From Croceitalea sp. (GTDB taxonomy: Bacteria; Bacteroidota; Bacteroidia; Flavobacteriales; Flavobacteriaceae): a stretch of 52,804 nucleotides of DNA. Every line of letters begins with the position of its first letter. The first letter of the stretch is position 1. The notes under the pieces were generated by a model. That model was not told the DNA's origin. It saw only the letters and a list, made by a program, of their open reading frames with translations, and ran no database searches. Position numbers and translations under genes: made by a program. The DNA lies in NCBI GenBank assembly GCA_013001145.1, contig JABDND010000078.1, positions 1 through 52,804 on the forward strand. Direction: 5' to 3'. Of the stretch, positions 27,273-34,975 are shown in pieces.

Positions 27273-27896
27273 TTAATCAACGTATACCTCATGAATATTA
27301 TCTTTGACCATATGATAAAGATGTTCCAATTGGCTTTTTAAAATTCGCTCTTCTGACAATTCAGGCAGATTGTTCAATGAAAAATAAGCTGCCCCTTTCA
27401 TATCAAAACCGGCTTTTAACTCACCCCCGGTAGCCTTGCAAAAGAACATTAGTTTATAAATATAGTATGGCTCTGCAGGATGTTTATGTCTTTGTTTGTC
27501 ATATATGGCCAGTAATCTAACAGCCTCAGCCTCAATCCCTGTTTCTTCGAAGATTTCACGAATGACCACTTCCTTTGGTGTATTGCCAATATCAGCCCAA
27601 CCTCCAGGAATGGTCCACTTATTATCAACACTTTCTTTGGCCATCAAAATTTCATTCTTGTCGTTAAGCACAAACCCCCTAACGTCGACTTTGGGCGTGG
27701 GGTAGTCCAATTGGGGAATGAAAAAACTATCCAATGTCACAAATGGTTCGTTGGCCAAGTGCGCCATCAATTTCAAACTTATATTTCGAAGTTCTTCATA
27801 GCGTTCGATGTCATATCCTTCTTCCGCATACACAAGGCCCGTTTCGGCAATGGCCTTTATTCTTTTAATTAAGTCTAATTGTTTTTTGGCGTCCAT
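27273..27896 (-). CDS. NUDIX hydrolase with N-terminal helical domain
   Basis: A 207-residue protein with the Nudix N-terminal helical domain (residues 1-60, DLIKRIKAIAETGLVYAEEGYDIERYEELR) and a Nudix fold (VDVRGFVLNDKNEILMAKES). The Nudix box reads GGWADIGNTPKEVVIR followed by EIFEETGI. The metal-binding REIFEETGI part is intact, but the first glutamate of the consensus G-x5-E is Asn here. It hydrolyses a nucleoside-diphosphate-linked compound that cannot be named. It is the middle gene of the ankyrin-Nudix-nitrilase operon with 3-base and 2-base gaps. Confidence 0.9.
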   Translation of the reverse strand: MDAKKQLDLIKRIKAIAETGLVYAEEGYDIERYEELRNISLKLMAHLANEPFVTLDSFFIPQLDYPTPKVDVRGFVLNDKNEILMAKESVDNKWTIPGGWADIGNTPKEVVIREIFEETGIEAEAVRLLAIYDKQRHKHPAEPYYIYKLMFFCKATGGELKAGFDMKGAAYFSLNNLPELSEERILKSQLEHLYHMVKDNIHEVYVD

Positions 27897-27899
27897 TCT

Positions 27900-28382
27900 T
27901 TATTGGCGGTATTTTTCCAGAAGCTGCATCATAGGTTTGCTTTCTTGCATTTTTGCATGATCATACGCTGTTTGACCACGTGCATCTTTTGTTTTTGGGT
28001 TGGCTCCATTATCAAGCAATAACGCAGCAATCTCCAATCTATTGAAGGTTGCAGCGTAAATTAAACAGGTTGCACCCATGGCATTGGTTTGGTTGACATT
28101 GGCGCCAGCGTCAATCAATTTTTTGGCGATGGCCGTAAATCCCTTAAAACAAACGCCCATCAATGCGGTATTACCCGAGCCATCTTGTTCATCAATAATA
28201 GCTCCGTTGGCCAAGAGTAAAGTGGTCAACGGCAAGTGCTCATAATAGGTGGCCAAAATCAACGGTGTCGAGCCTCTTTGGTCTCTCGCATGAATTAGTT
28301 TTGGCTGTTCAAGTAGCAATTCTTCTACCGCCTTTTCATTGCCATTTCGTATTTCGGTAAAGAACACCTCTGTATTATCCAT
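27900..28382 (-). CDS. Ankyrin-repeat protein
   Basis: A 160-residue protein made of about four ankyrin repeats, for example GSTPLILATYYEHLPLTTLLLANGAIIDEQ, GNTALMGVCFKGFTAIAKKLIDAGANVNQ and GATCLIYAATFNRLEIAALLLDNGANPKT by position. No signal peptide is visible, so it is likely cytoplasmic and binds a protein partner. It is the first gene of the operon with the Nudix and nitrilase genes (3 bases before the next start). A -7 box lies at 28427-28434. Confidence 0.9.
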   Translation of the reverse strand: MDNTEVFFTEIRNGNEKAVEELLLEQPKLIHARDQRGSTPLILATYYEHLPLTTLLLANGAIIDEQDGSGNTALMGVCFKGFTAIAKKLIDAGANVNQTNAMGATCLIYAATFNRLEIAALLLDNGANPKTKDARGQTAYDHAKMQESKPMMQLLEKYRQ

Positions 28383-28426
28383 AAAAGATTGTTGAAGATA
28401 TTATTAAATACTACTGTTATCTAGTA

Positions 28427-28434
28427 CAAACTTA
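28427..28434 (-). promoter_or_regulatory. Candidate -7 box for ankyrin-Nudix-nitrilase operon
   Basis: The minus strand reads TAAGTTTG, an exact TAnnTTTG match 44 bases upstream of the ankyrin gene start, in the 174-base divergent region before the DinB gene at 28557. Confidence 0.4.
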
Positions 28435-28556
28435 TTCAAATCACATCAATTTAACATGAAAAATGAAAGCAGTAGCGATATGGTTACCTCTTTTAGATTA
28501 CCTTTAATTGCTTCTTTTTCAGAAGTCTAGAAAGTAGAACCTAAAAATACTAAGCA

Positions 28557-29168
28557 ATGAAAAAATTAATGTTTCCCCTAGTTGTCGTCTTTTTGATGAG
28601 TTTTTTGCCCAATACAGGGCTAACCGAGGCCGAACGGGCCAAAGCAGTTGATCACTTAAATAAGACCAAAGACCATATGATGGAAGTCTTGGATGGCCTT
28701 ACCGAGGATCAGCTTGATTTTAAACCGTCGGCAGATTCTTGGTCCATTGCAGAGTGCGTTGAACATTTGGCAATATCTGAAAATACCTTTGGCAGTATTG
28801 TACAAGCAACGGTTGCTGCGCCAGCAAACCCAGCCATGCGTGATTCAGTAAAATTGAATGATGACCAATTGTATGGCCTTATTGTCAACAGAGACCAAAA
28901 GGTCAAAACCTCTGAAGCCTTTGAGCCCAGCGGTAAATTTGGTTCATTTAAAGAAACCTTAACGGCTTTTTTAGACAAACGAAAAGAACATGTTGAATAT
29001 GTAAAAACAACAACCCACGACTTAAGAAGCCATTTCAACAGTAACCTGCCTTTTGGAACAGTAGATGCCTATCAACTTCTCATTTTTGCCGCCGGCCATA
29101 CCGAGCGGCATGTTTTACAAATGGAAGAGATTATGGAGCATGAAGACTTTCCGGAATCTGAAGATTAA
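28557..29168 (+). CDS. DinB-family protein with signal peptide
   Basis: A 203-residue four-helix-bundle protein of the DinB_2 type. A signal peptide-like start (MKKLMFPLVVVFLMSFLPNTG) is followed by the fold: KDHMMEVLDGLTEDQLDFKPSADSWSIAECVEHLA, with the first metal-binding His in the EHL position, and a final helix with GHTERHVLQMEEI carrying the others. Family members are metal-dependent thiol transferases or have unknown activity. Export would be unusual for a thiol transferase relying on cytoplasmic thiols. A strong terminator (29188-29214) follows. Confidence 0.88.
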   Translation: MKKLMFPLVVVFLMSFLPNTGLTEAERAKAVDHLNKTKDHMMEVLDGLTEDQLDFKPSADSWSIAECVEHLAISENTFGSIVQATVAAPANPAMRDSVKLNDDQLYGLIVNRDQKVKTSEAFEPSGKFGSFKETLTAFLDKRKEHVEYVKTTTHDLRSHFNSNLPFGTVDAYQLLIFAAGHTERHVLQMEEIMEHEDFPESED

Positions 29169-29187
29169 AGAACCCAGCCAAAGTAAG

Positions 29188-29214
29188 CCCACTCCCAATC
29201 GGAGTGGGTTTTTT
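29188..29214 (+). terminator. Terminator after DinB gene
   Basis: The 8-bp stem CCCACTCC/GGAGTGGG (29188-29195 with 29201-29208) has a 5-base loop and a T6 tract on the plus strand, 20 bases after the stop codon. The minus-strand side lacks a T-run, so it serves mainly the plus strand. Confidence 0.88.
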
Positions 29215-29217
29215 GTT

Positions 29218-30573
29218 TTAACGAACTCCCGGGGTAAAGTCTTCCGGCGCATTCTGAGGGTCATTGATGGTCCCTGAACCACCTGTATCATTGAAAATAC
29301 TCCATTCTGAAAAGGAATATATCGGATTGGAAAATACTACATCTAAATTGCGCGAGGCCCGCCCATCTTCAAATTCGTGGTTGGTTCCCGTACCATCTTC
29401 GCCGATTATTCCAAAAACATCTATTACTGTCCCAAAAGGATCGACAAGTTGAACATTATCATCACCATTGGAATCTGCTGGGCTGTTGGTTGAAACCGCC
29501 AAATCTGGAAGAATACCATAAACACTCTCAAACTCCGTATCGTTGGGCGAAATAACAAATGTGCTAGATCCTTCAATTGTGAAACCTGAAAGGTCAATGG
29601 TTGAGCTCACCTCGGTATTGGCGTTGGTATATCTTTTCAAAAGCCACCCATTCATATCCAAGGCTTCATCAGCCGCATTGTAAAGTTCCAAAAATCTTGC
29701 GCCGGCGTTATTATTTGGGTCTGCCAATTCTGAAATAATTATTTGATTGCTAGTGAATTCAGTGACTAGTTCTGGACAACGTTCGTTCGTAAAATTAATG
29801 TCGGTCAGGTCTCTGATAGATAGGAATAAATCATCGTTTTCTGTTAACAACACTCCAACTATGGAGCCGTTGCCTGGAGGAAGCATATCATCTTGGAAGT
29901 CGGCAAATCCACTGTTCAATAACATGATGGTGTTGCCGTCACAATCTATTAAGGTTCGTTCGGTTTCTTCTTGTGGTTCGGCAAAACTTTGGTCCAATTC
30001 CTCCTCTACAAATTCCAAATTGTCAAATTGAACCAAAGTATTGTTTTGATCAAGGGTAAGATTGGCCAATGAACTTTGCTTTGGAATTATATTTTGAACC
30101 CCTTCACAACTTCTAAAAACATGTTCGGGCACTTTGAGCGCAGGCAACCTACCTACGCTAGTGGTGCCAAATGCGGCAAACGTTCCCCCCAGTTTAAAAA
30201 CTCCTTTGCTTTGACCCAAATACAACCCTTTTAACTTGATCAGAATTTTTTGACCAGGTTCAAACAACAAATAAGAATCACGAAGGTCAATTTCAATTTG
30301 AAGGCCTCCTTCAGGATTTTGATACTTATCCTGAAAATGCAAAACACTAAAAAAATTGCCTGCCCTGTCAGAGGAGACCACATAACCCTCAATGACCCAA
30401 TCTTCTTGTATTTGAAGCAATTCGCCTTGGTACAATGATTTTAATTCTTCAAATGAGTTTGTAGCCACAATACCATCAGAGCAAGCAGGGGCCAATGAGT
30501 CAAAATCGTTGTTATTTATGCAACCTTGGGCCAACAAAGCCAAGAAAATAGGTAAAATAGCGTTTCTAAACAT
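29218..30573 (-). CDS. DUF5689 and lamin-tail-domain lipoprotein
   Basis: A 451-residue exported protein. The signal sequence ends LLAQGCINNN, a lipobox-like site with Cys18. Residues about 40-270 match the DUF5689 type (VIEGYVVSSDRAGNFFSVLHFQD, GQKILIKLKGLYLGQ, IPKQSSLANLTLDQNNTLVQFDNLEF). A lamin-tail domain follows at about residues 295-420 (IIISELADPNNNAGARFLELYNAADEALDMNGWLLKRY), an Ig-like fold found in secreted bacterial nucleases and adhesins. No nuclease domain is present. The function is unknown; a surface-binding role is plausible. Confidence 0.85.
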   Translation of the reverse strand: MFRNAILPIFLALLAQGCINNNDFDSLAPACSDGIVATNSFEELKSLYQGELLQIQEDWVIEGYVVSSDRAGNFFSVLHFQDKYQNPEGGLQIEIDLRDSYLLFEPGQKILIKLKGLYLGQSKGVFKLGGTFAAFGTTSVGRLPALKVPEHVFRSCEGVQNIIPKQSSLANLTLDQNNTLVQFDNLEFVEEELDQSFAEPQEETERTLIDCDGNTIMLLNSGFADFQDDMLPPGNGSIVGVLLTENDDLFLSIRDLTDINFTNERCPELVTEFTSNQIIISELADPNNNAGARFLELYNAADEALDMNGWLLKRYTNANTEVSSTIDLSGFTIEGSSTFVISPNDTEFESVYGILPDLAVSTNSPADSNGDDNVQLVDPFGTVIDVFGIIGEDGTGTNHEFEDGRASRNLDVVFSNPIYSFSEWSIFNDTGGSGTINDPQNAPEDFTPGVR

Positions 30574-30649
30574 TTTTAAAGCAAAGAGGAAAAAAAGATA
30601 CTAGTAAACTTATTTATTTCAAAATCGCTTGAAATATAAATTCATACCG

Positions 30650-31609
30650 TTACAAACTATTAAAAAACTGCAGCGCCCTACCCTCGACATAACTGATGTT
30701 GTTTTGCCCCCAAAAACCGACATGGCCTCCATATTGGGGAGTTTCCAAAAGGAGATTTTGATTATTCAGGGCTTCTTCAAACGGAAAACACAAAGCACCC
30801 AAAAAAGAATCATTTTTGGCATTGATAATCAAACTAGGAACATTGATTTTTTCAAGAAACTGCCTACAGCTACACATGGCATAATACTGATTGGCATTTT
30901 TGAATCCGTGGGCCCTGCTGGTATAAACATCATCAAAATCTTTCAGGGTTATTATATTGTTAATTTGGTCAACACTCACACAATCAGGAAACATGCTTTG
31001 TTTAACGCGCAGTTTGGCTATCAGGTTTTTTTTAAACTTTTGGGCATACAACATATTTTTGGGTTTTAACAACTCTTCACAGGCATTGGCCAAATCGCAG
31101 GGTATTGAAACACCCACAGCACCTTTTATTTTTTGATTCAATATGTTATTCTCACCTAAATATTTCATAGCTAAATTTCCTCCCAAACTGAAACCCATCA
31201 AATAAATTTGTTGGTAATCTTTATGATGGAGCAGATGTGATATCACCTCCGACAAATCTTCCGTGGCCCCGGAATGGTAAGACCTATACAATGTATTTGG
31301 CGTGCCACTACAAGACCTGAAATTAACAGCACAAGCATCAAATCCGTTTTGGTTGAGCAGCTTGGCACTGCCCAAAATGTAATGTCTTTGGGCATTGCCT
31401 TCAAGCCCGTGCAGGAGTACAACCACTTTTTTGGTGGTACTAGGACTGTGGCTCCAGTCCAAATCTAAAAAATCTCCATCCGATAACTGTAGACGTTCTC
31501 TTTTTTGAACAAGCCCATTGACCTTTCTGAAAGCGCCGGCATAAATGGTGGCTATATGGCCGTTTTTAAAAAGAAGTGGTGGATTGTATTTTGATTCAAT
31601 TTTAGGCAT
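30650..31609 (-). CDS. YheT-family alpha/beta hydrolase
   Basis: A 319-residue alpha/beta hydrolase of the YheT/ABHD1-3 type. The family start (YNPPLLFKNGHIATIYAGAFRKV), the oxyanion region VVLLHGLEGNAQRHYI, the FRSCSGTPN segment typical of YheT, and the nucleophile elbow LMGFSLGGNLAMKY are all seen. The Asp and His of the triad fall in IINAKNDSFLG and PQYGGHVGFW. The substrate is unknown, probably an ester or lipid. It lies 55 bases downstream of the nitronate monooxygenase gene on the same strand. Confidence 0.93.
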   Translation of the reverse strand: MPKIESKYNPPLLFKNGHIATIYAGAFRKVNGLVQKRERLQLSDGDFLDLDWSHSPSTTKKVVVLLHGLEGNAQRHYILGSAKLLNQNGFDACAVNFRSCSGTPNTLYRSYHSGATEDLSEVISHLLHHKDYQQIYLMGFSLGGNLAMKYLGENNILNQKIKGAVGVSIPCDLANACEELLKPKNMLYAQKFKKNLIAKLRVKQSMFPDCVSVDQINNIITLKDFDDVYTSRAHGFKNANQYYAMCSCRQFLEKINVPSLIINAKNDSFLGALCFPFEEALNNQNLLLETPQYGGHVGFWGQNNISYVEGRALQFFNSL

Positions 31610-31664
31610 TGTTTAAACTATCTTGACACAAGTTTTACCTTGCAATAGGCGCCATACGAACGCA

Positions 31665-32645
31665 TCACACGTTTTTGGGATAGCGCTCCAAAAGCTTGTA
31701 TTGCTCTTTAATAGCCCCTTCAAATTCAGTTTTAAGCCCTTTAATCAATTCGGCTACCGGTAAGGTGTTTTCTATGGTGGTCACTCCTTGCCCTGCCGAC
31801 CAAATAGTCTTCCAAGCTTTGGCCTCAGTATCCAATTCTTTTCCAAAGTCAACTTTATGGTTCTTTTTCAGGTCTTCCTCTGTTATACCTGCCGCTTTTA
31901 AACTTGAGGCCAAAAAATTGGCATGTACCCCAGAAATAGCGGCCGTATAGACTACGTCGCTAGCTCCTGCCTCAATGATCATTTGTTTATATTCTTCTGG
32001 AGCCTTGCTCTCTTCCGCATTTATAAATCGTGTGCCCATATAAGCTAAATCGGCTCCCATTTGCATTGCAGAAGCTATATCGCGCCCTGTACTAATACAA
32101 CCGGATAACAGTATGGTCTTCTTAAAAAACTTTTTGACCTCGGCCACTAAACTCATGGGGTTAATTGTACCGGCATGACCTCCAGCACCTGCGGCAACCA
32201 AAATAAGACCGTCAACGCCAGCATCTGCAGCCTTCTGTGCATGCCTCTTTTTGATTACATCATGAAACACCAGCCCTCCATAACTATGAATAGCATCAAT
32301 GACCATGGAGACTGCTCCCAACGATGTAATGACCAGCGGCACTTTATGCTTCATGCACAGTTTAACATCGGCTTCCAACCTTGGATTGGTAGGGTGAACA
32401 ATGAGGTTTACACCAAACGGGGCTGGTTTTTTGCCAGTATCTTCTTCAAATTTTTTAAGTTCGGTCTTTATCTCAATCAACCATTCTTCAAAGCCCTCGC
32501 TGGTTCTTTGATTAAGCGCGGGAAAAGTACCCACTATTCCATTCTTACAGCATTCGATGACCAATTTTGGTCCCGAAATTAAAAACATGGGTGCTGCTAC
32601 TGCCGGCAACGAAAGATCATTGATGAAAGGTGCTTTTTGGCTCAT
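31665..32645 (-). CDS. Nitronate monooxygenase
   Basis: A 326-residue FMN enzyme of the 2-nitropropane dioxygenase/NMO family that oxidises alkyl nitronates such as propionate-3-nitronate. The TIM-barrel motifs include PAVAAPMFLISGPKLVIEC at the N-terminus, VDGLILVAAGAGGHAGTINP (FMN phosphate binding) and LSGCISTGRDIASAMQMGADLAYMGTRFI. Members of the family also include enoyl-ACP reductase FabK-like enzymes, but the sequence of motifs here fits NMO. A -7 box (32680-32687) lies in the divergent region with the thioesterase gene. Confidence 0.9.
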   Translation of the reverse strand: MSQKAPFINDLSLPAVAAPMFLISGPKLVIECCKNGIVGTFPALNQRTSEGFEEWLIEIKTELKKFEEDTGKKPAPFGVNLIVHPTNPRLEADVKLCMKHKVPLVITSLGAVSMVIDAIHSYGGLVFHDVIKKRHAQKAADAGVDGLILVAAGAGGHAGTINPMSLVAEVKKFFKKTILLSGCISTGRDIASAMQMGADLAYMGTRFINAEESKAPEEYKQMIIEAGASDVVYTAAISGVHANFLASSLKAAGITEEDLKKNHKVDFGKELDTEAKAWKTIWSAGQGVTTIENTLPVAELIKGLKTEFEGAIKEQYKLLERYPKNV

Positions 32646-32668
32646 GACGATATCTAGGCTAAAAATTA

Positions 32669-32697
32669 TTGGTAATCTTCAAATCTATGCTATTTTT
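32669..32697. promoter_or_regulatory. Overlapping divergent promoters, nitronate monooxygenase / thioesterase
   Basis: On the minus strand TAGATTTG (32680-32687) is an exact TAnnTTTG match 34 bases before the monooxygenase start. On the plus strand TTG (32669-32671) and TATTTTTA (32691-32698), a 7-of-8 match with 19-base spacing, could serve the thioesterase gene. The two overlap, so they may compete. Confidence 0.35.
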
Positions 32698-32732
32698 ACG
32701 AACTATTATGCATGCATAACAAAATAACTAAT

Positions 32733-33209
32733 ATGTTCTATAAAGAGTTTGAGGTTAGATGGAGCGATTTGGATGCCAACAGGCATTTGGCAAATTCAGC
32801 GTATATCAATTTTATGAGCCATACCCGTATGGCCTATTTATCGGCCTTGGGCTTTAACCAAAAAAGTATGGCGGCCTACCATATTGGGCCTGTGGTGTTT
32901 TATGAACATATGTATTATTTTAAAGAGGTCTTTGCAGGCAAACCTGTCAAAGTTTCGTTGGGGTTTCAAGGGATGAGTGAAAATGGTATGTTCTTCGAAT
33001 TTCATCACAATTTTTATGATGCCCAAGGCAAAAACTTTGCCCATTGCGAAATGATGGGTGCCTGGATGGATTTAAACACGCGTAAATTGACCGGTTTGCC
33101 CCAAGTGTTTTTAGATGCTTTTGAAACTATGGAAAAAGACCCAAATTTTAAAGTTCTAACCAAAGAACACACCCGAAAATTCGTGAAAATACCTAAGGAC
33201 TTGGTTTAG
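32733..33209 (+). CDS. Hotdog-fold acyl-CoA thioesterase (4HBT family)
   Basis: A 158-residue thioesterase of the 4-hydroxybenzoyl-CoA thioesterase type. The signature VRWSDLDANRHLANSAYINF includes the catalytic Asp of the 4HBT family, and the remaining hotdog helix and strands (MSHTRMAYLSALGF, VFYEHMYYFKEVFAGKPVKVSLGF) follow. An ATG at 32712 would add seven residues, but it sits only about 15 bases after the likely -7 box, so the ATG at 32733 is preferred. The substrate is an unknown acyl-CoA. Its end overlaps the convergent EamA gene by 17 bases. Confidence 0.9.
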   Translation: MFYKEFEVRWSDLDANRHLANSAYINFMSHTRMAYLSALGFNQKSMAAYHIGPVVFYEHMYYFKEVFAGKPVKVSLGFQGMSENGMFFEFHHNFYDAQGKNFAHCEMMGAWMDLNTRKLTGLPQVFLDAFETMEKDPNFKVLTKEHTRKFVKIPKDLV

Positions 33210-34086
33210 GCTTTTTACTGGCAAGATATACCCCTGTCAACACCAAAAGTGCAGCTAAAACTTTAACGATAGTTAAGGAGTCTTTCCCTACGGCAAGCGC
33301 AAAAAGTATTCCGAATATGGGTTGCACATATATGAAGGCCCCAATGGTAGAGGCCTTTAACTGTGTCATGGCAAAAATGTTGAACAGGTAGGTCATGAAG
33401 GTCGTGCACAAAATCACAAAAGCAATGACTCCGTACACCCAAAGTGGCATAATCGTCCACTCAATCTCTAAAAATTCTGGAAGCGTTATTGGTAAATTGA
33501 TGATAACAGCAATGGTAAATAGCCACTTCATTAAAGTAAATGGGTGATACTTTTCAACAAGCTTTTTTGCTACTATCAAATAAGACCCGTAGGCCGTGGC
33601 ATTCACAATAAATAATGCATTGCCCAAAGGAATATTAGGTGCATCTTGACGCAGTTCGGCCCCATAAAGGACTAATGCCAATGCCCCTACAAAACCCATA
33701 ACTATTCCGAGTCCCTTGTTGAATGTTATTCTTTCTTTTAAGAACATTGCTGATAGTACTACAACAATTATAGGGCTTATGGTTACCAAAACAGAGCTGT
33801 TTATCGGGGTGGAGAGCTCCAATCCTTTAAAAAAAGAGAGCATATTGATCACCATGCCCAAAAGGGCACAGACCAGCATGCGACCCCAATCGCGTTTTTC
33901 AATACGCTCCTTGGGGCCTAAGAACGAAATGCCCCAAAACAAAATAGCGGCACCTACTACCCGAAGAAAAATAAATCCGAAAGGTTTTACATACAATGGC
34001 ATTATGCCTTTAGCCACAGTATGGTTTATTCCATATATAGTGGTGGCTCCCAAGGCGGCCAAAATCGCCAAAGTTCGCTTGCTCAT
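33193..34086 (-). CDS. EamA-family (DMT) transporter
   Basis: A 297-residue inner-membrane protein with ten predicted helices formed by two EamA repeats (residues about 5-140 and 155-290), for example ILAALGATTIYGINHTVAKG at the start of the first and ALFIVNATAYGSYLIVAKKLV at the start of the second. The substrate is unknown; family members export amino acids and other metabolites. Its ATG overlaps the stop codon of the upstream ArsC-like gene as ATGA, so translation of the two is coupled. Its 3' end overlaps the thioesterase gene by 17 bases. Confidence 0.93.
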   Translation of the reverse strand: MSKRTLAILAALGATTIYGINHTVAKGIMPLYVKPFGFIFLRVVGAAILFWGISFLGPKERIEKRDWGRMLVCALLGMVINMLSFFKGLELSTPINSSVLVTISPIIVVVLSAMFLKERITFNKGLGIVMGFVGALALVLYGAELRQDAPNIPLGNALFIVNATAYGSYLIVAKKLVEKYHPFTLMKWLFTIAVIINLPITLPEFLEIEWTIMPLWVYGVIAFVILCTTFMTYLFNIFAMTQLKASTIGAFIYVQPIFGILFALAVGKDSLTIVKVLAALLVLTGVYLASKKPKPSP

Positions 34087-34436
34087 GAATGGAGTGCGGC
34101 CTTGGCACCTTCCACGGCTTTACGGGCGTTACCAATAAAAATTTCATTATTGACCAGCACAACGGGGCGCTTTAAAAAAGTATAGTGTTCCAAAATTAAT
34201 TTTTTGAAATCTTTTTCACTCAATTGTACCTCATTCAGGCCGCGTTGGCGAAACAGCATTGCCCGTCTGCTGAACAATGATTCATAGTTGCCAGTAATCG
34301 CATACATCTCCTCCAGTTCTTTCTCGGTAATCCCTTTTGATTTGATCTCTCGAATTTCAATGCCATCCAATGGTTCCAATTCTTTTAATATTTTCTGACA
34401 GGTTTTGCACGTTTCCAAATGGTATATCTTTTTCAT
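34083..34436 (-). CDS. ArsC/Spx-like thioredoxin-fold protein
   Basis: A 117-residue protein of the arsenate reductase/Spx/YffB family. The start MKKIYHLETCKTCQKILKEL carries a CxxC pair (Cys10, Cys13) and the middle ITEKELEEMYAITGNYESLFSRRAMLFRQRG and ending FLKRPVVLVNNEIFIGNARKAV show the typical Arg-Pro with cis-proline. An in-frame extension to 34604 is not family-like and is rejected in favour of the ATG at 34436. No other arsenic-resistance gene is near, so a thiol-redox role is as likely as arsenate reduction. It is coupled by ATGA to the EamA transporter. Confidence 0.87.
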   Translation of the reverse strand: MKKIYHLETCKTCQKILKELEPLDGIEIREIKSKGITEKELEEMYAITGNYESLFSRRAMLFRQRGLNEVQLSEKDFKKLILEHYTFLKRPVVLVNNEIFIGNARKAVEGAKAALHS

Positions 34437-34564
34437 TGTCTTGGTAATTACAATGCAAAGAAACCCAATTTCAAACAATTCCACTATTTTCATATCCTCA
34501 AAACATCTATTTTGGAAAACCTTTTTATCATCGCCCAGCAAAACCGAAAATTTTATACCAGTAT

Positions 34565-34975
34565 TTGAAAAACACCCCAAAGGAGGCTTTGTTTTTAGTG
34601 CCAAAAGGGTTCAATAACAACATTTGGTGGAACATTGCCCACGTGGTGGTCACACAACAGAAATTAGTTTATGGACTAAGTGGATTACCGCTTGTAATAG
34701 ATGATGCGCTTGTGAAAAAATACGAGAAAGGCACCTACCCCAAAGGGGTGCCCAATGATGTTGAATTCGAAAACATTAAAAAGCTCCTTTTTTCTACAAT
34801 TGAGCAAACTAAACACGATTTGGAAAATGGGCTTTTCGTGAATTTCACTCCCTATATGACCACTCCCAAAATACCGCTTAATTCGGTTGAAGATGCCATC
34901 GCATTCAACATGTTTCATGAAGGAATTCACTTGGGAACCATCATGGCTTTGGCCAAAACTATACAGGTAGCCTAA
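34565..34975 (+). CDS. DinB-family protein, apparently with an N-terminal frameshift
   Basis: The frame from 34565 (a TTG) to 34975 encodes 136 residues including VPKGFNNNIWWNIAHVVVTQQ, LVYGLSGLPLVIDDALVKKY and the C-terminal AIAFNMFHEGIHLGTIMALAK, recognisable as a DinB-fold protein with His in the metal positions (AHV and FHEGIH). This frame has no ATG start. It stays open upstream to 34448, but family-like N-terminal sequence (ILENLFIIAQQNRK) is found in the neighbouring frame at 34509-34550, and one additional A in the AAAA run at 34547-34550 would join it to ILYQYLKNTPKE. So the gene is either frameshifted, carries a sequence error, or uses an unusual start. The stop overlaps the convergent DUF3298 gene by 4 bases. 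Confidence 0.65.
   Translation: MKNTPKEALFLVPKGFNNNIWWNIAHVVVTQQKLVYGLSGLPLVIDDALVKKYEKGTYPKGVPNDVEFENIKKLLFSTIEQTKHDLENGLFVNFTPYMTTPKIPLNSVEDAIAFNMFHEGIHLGTIMALAKTIQVA

Noticed and set aside
32175-32582. Plus-strand open frame of 135 codons inside the nitronate monooxygenase gene
   Set aside because: The minus-strand gene is a clear family member; the antisense frame has low-complexity composition and no recognisable motif.
34437-34604. N-terminal extension of the ArsC-like protein
   Set aside because: The extension overlaps the divergent DinB gene region and does not resemble the family, whose start MKKIYHLETC is at 34436.
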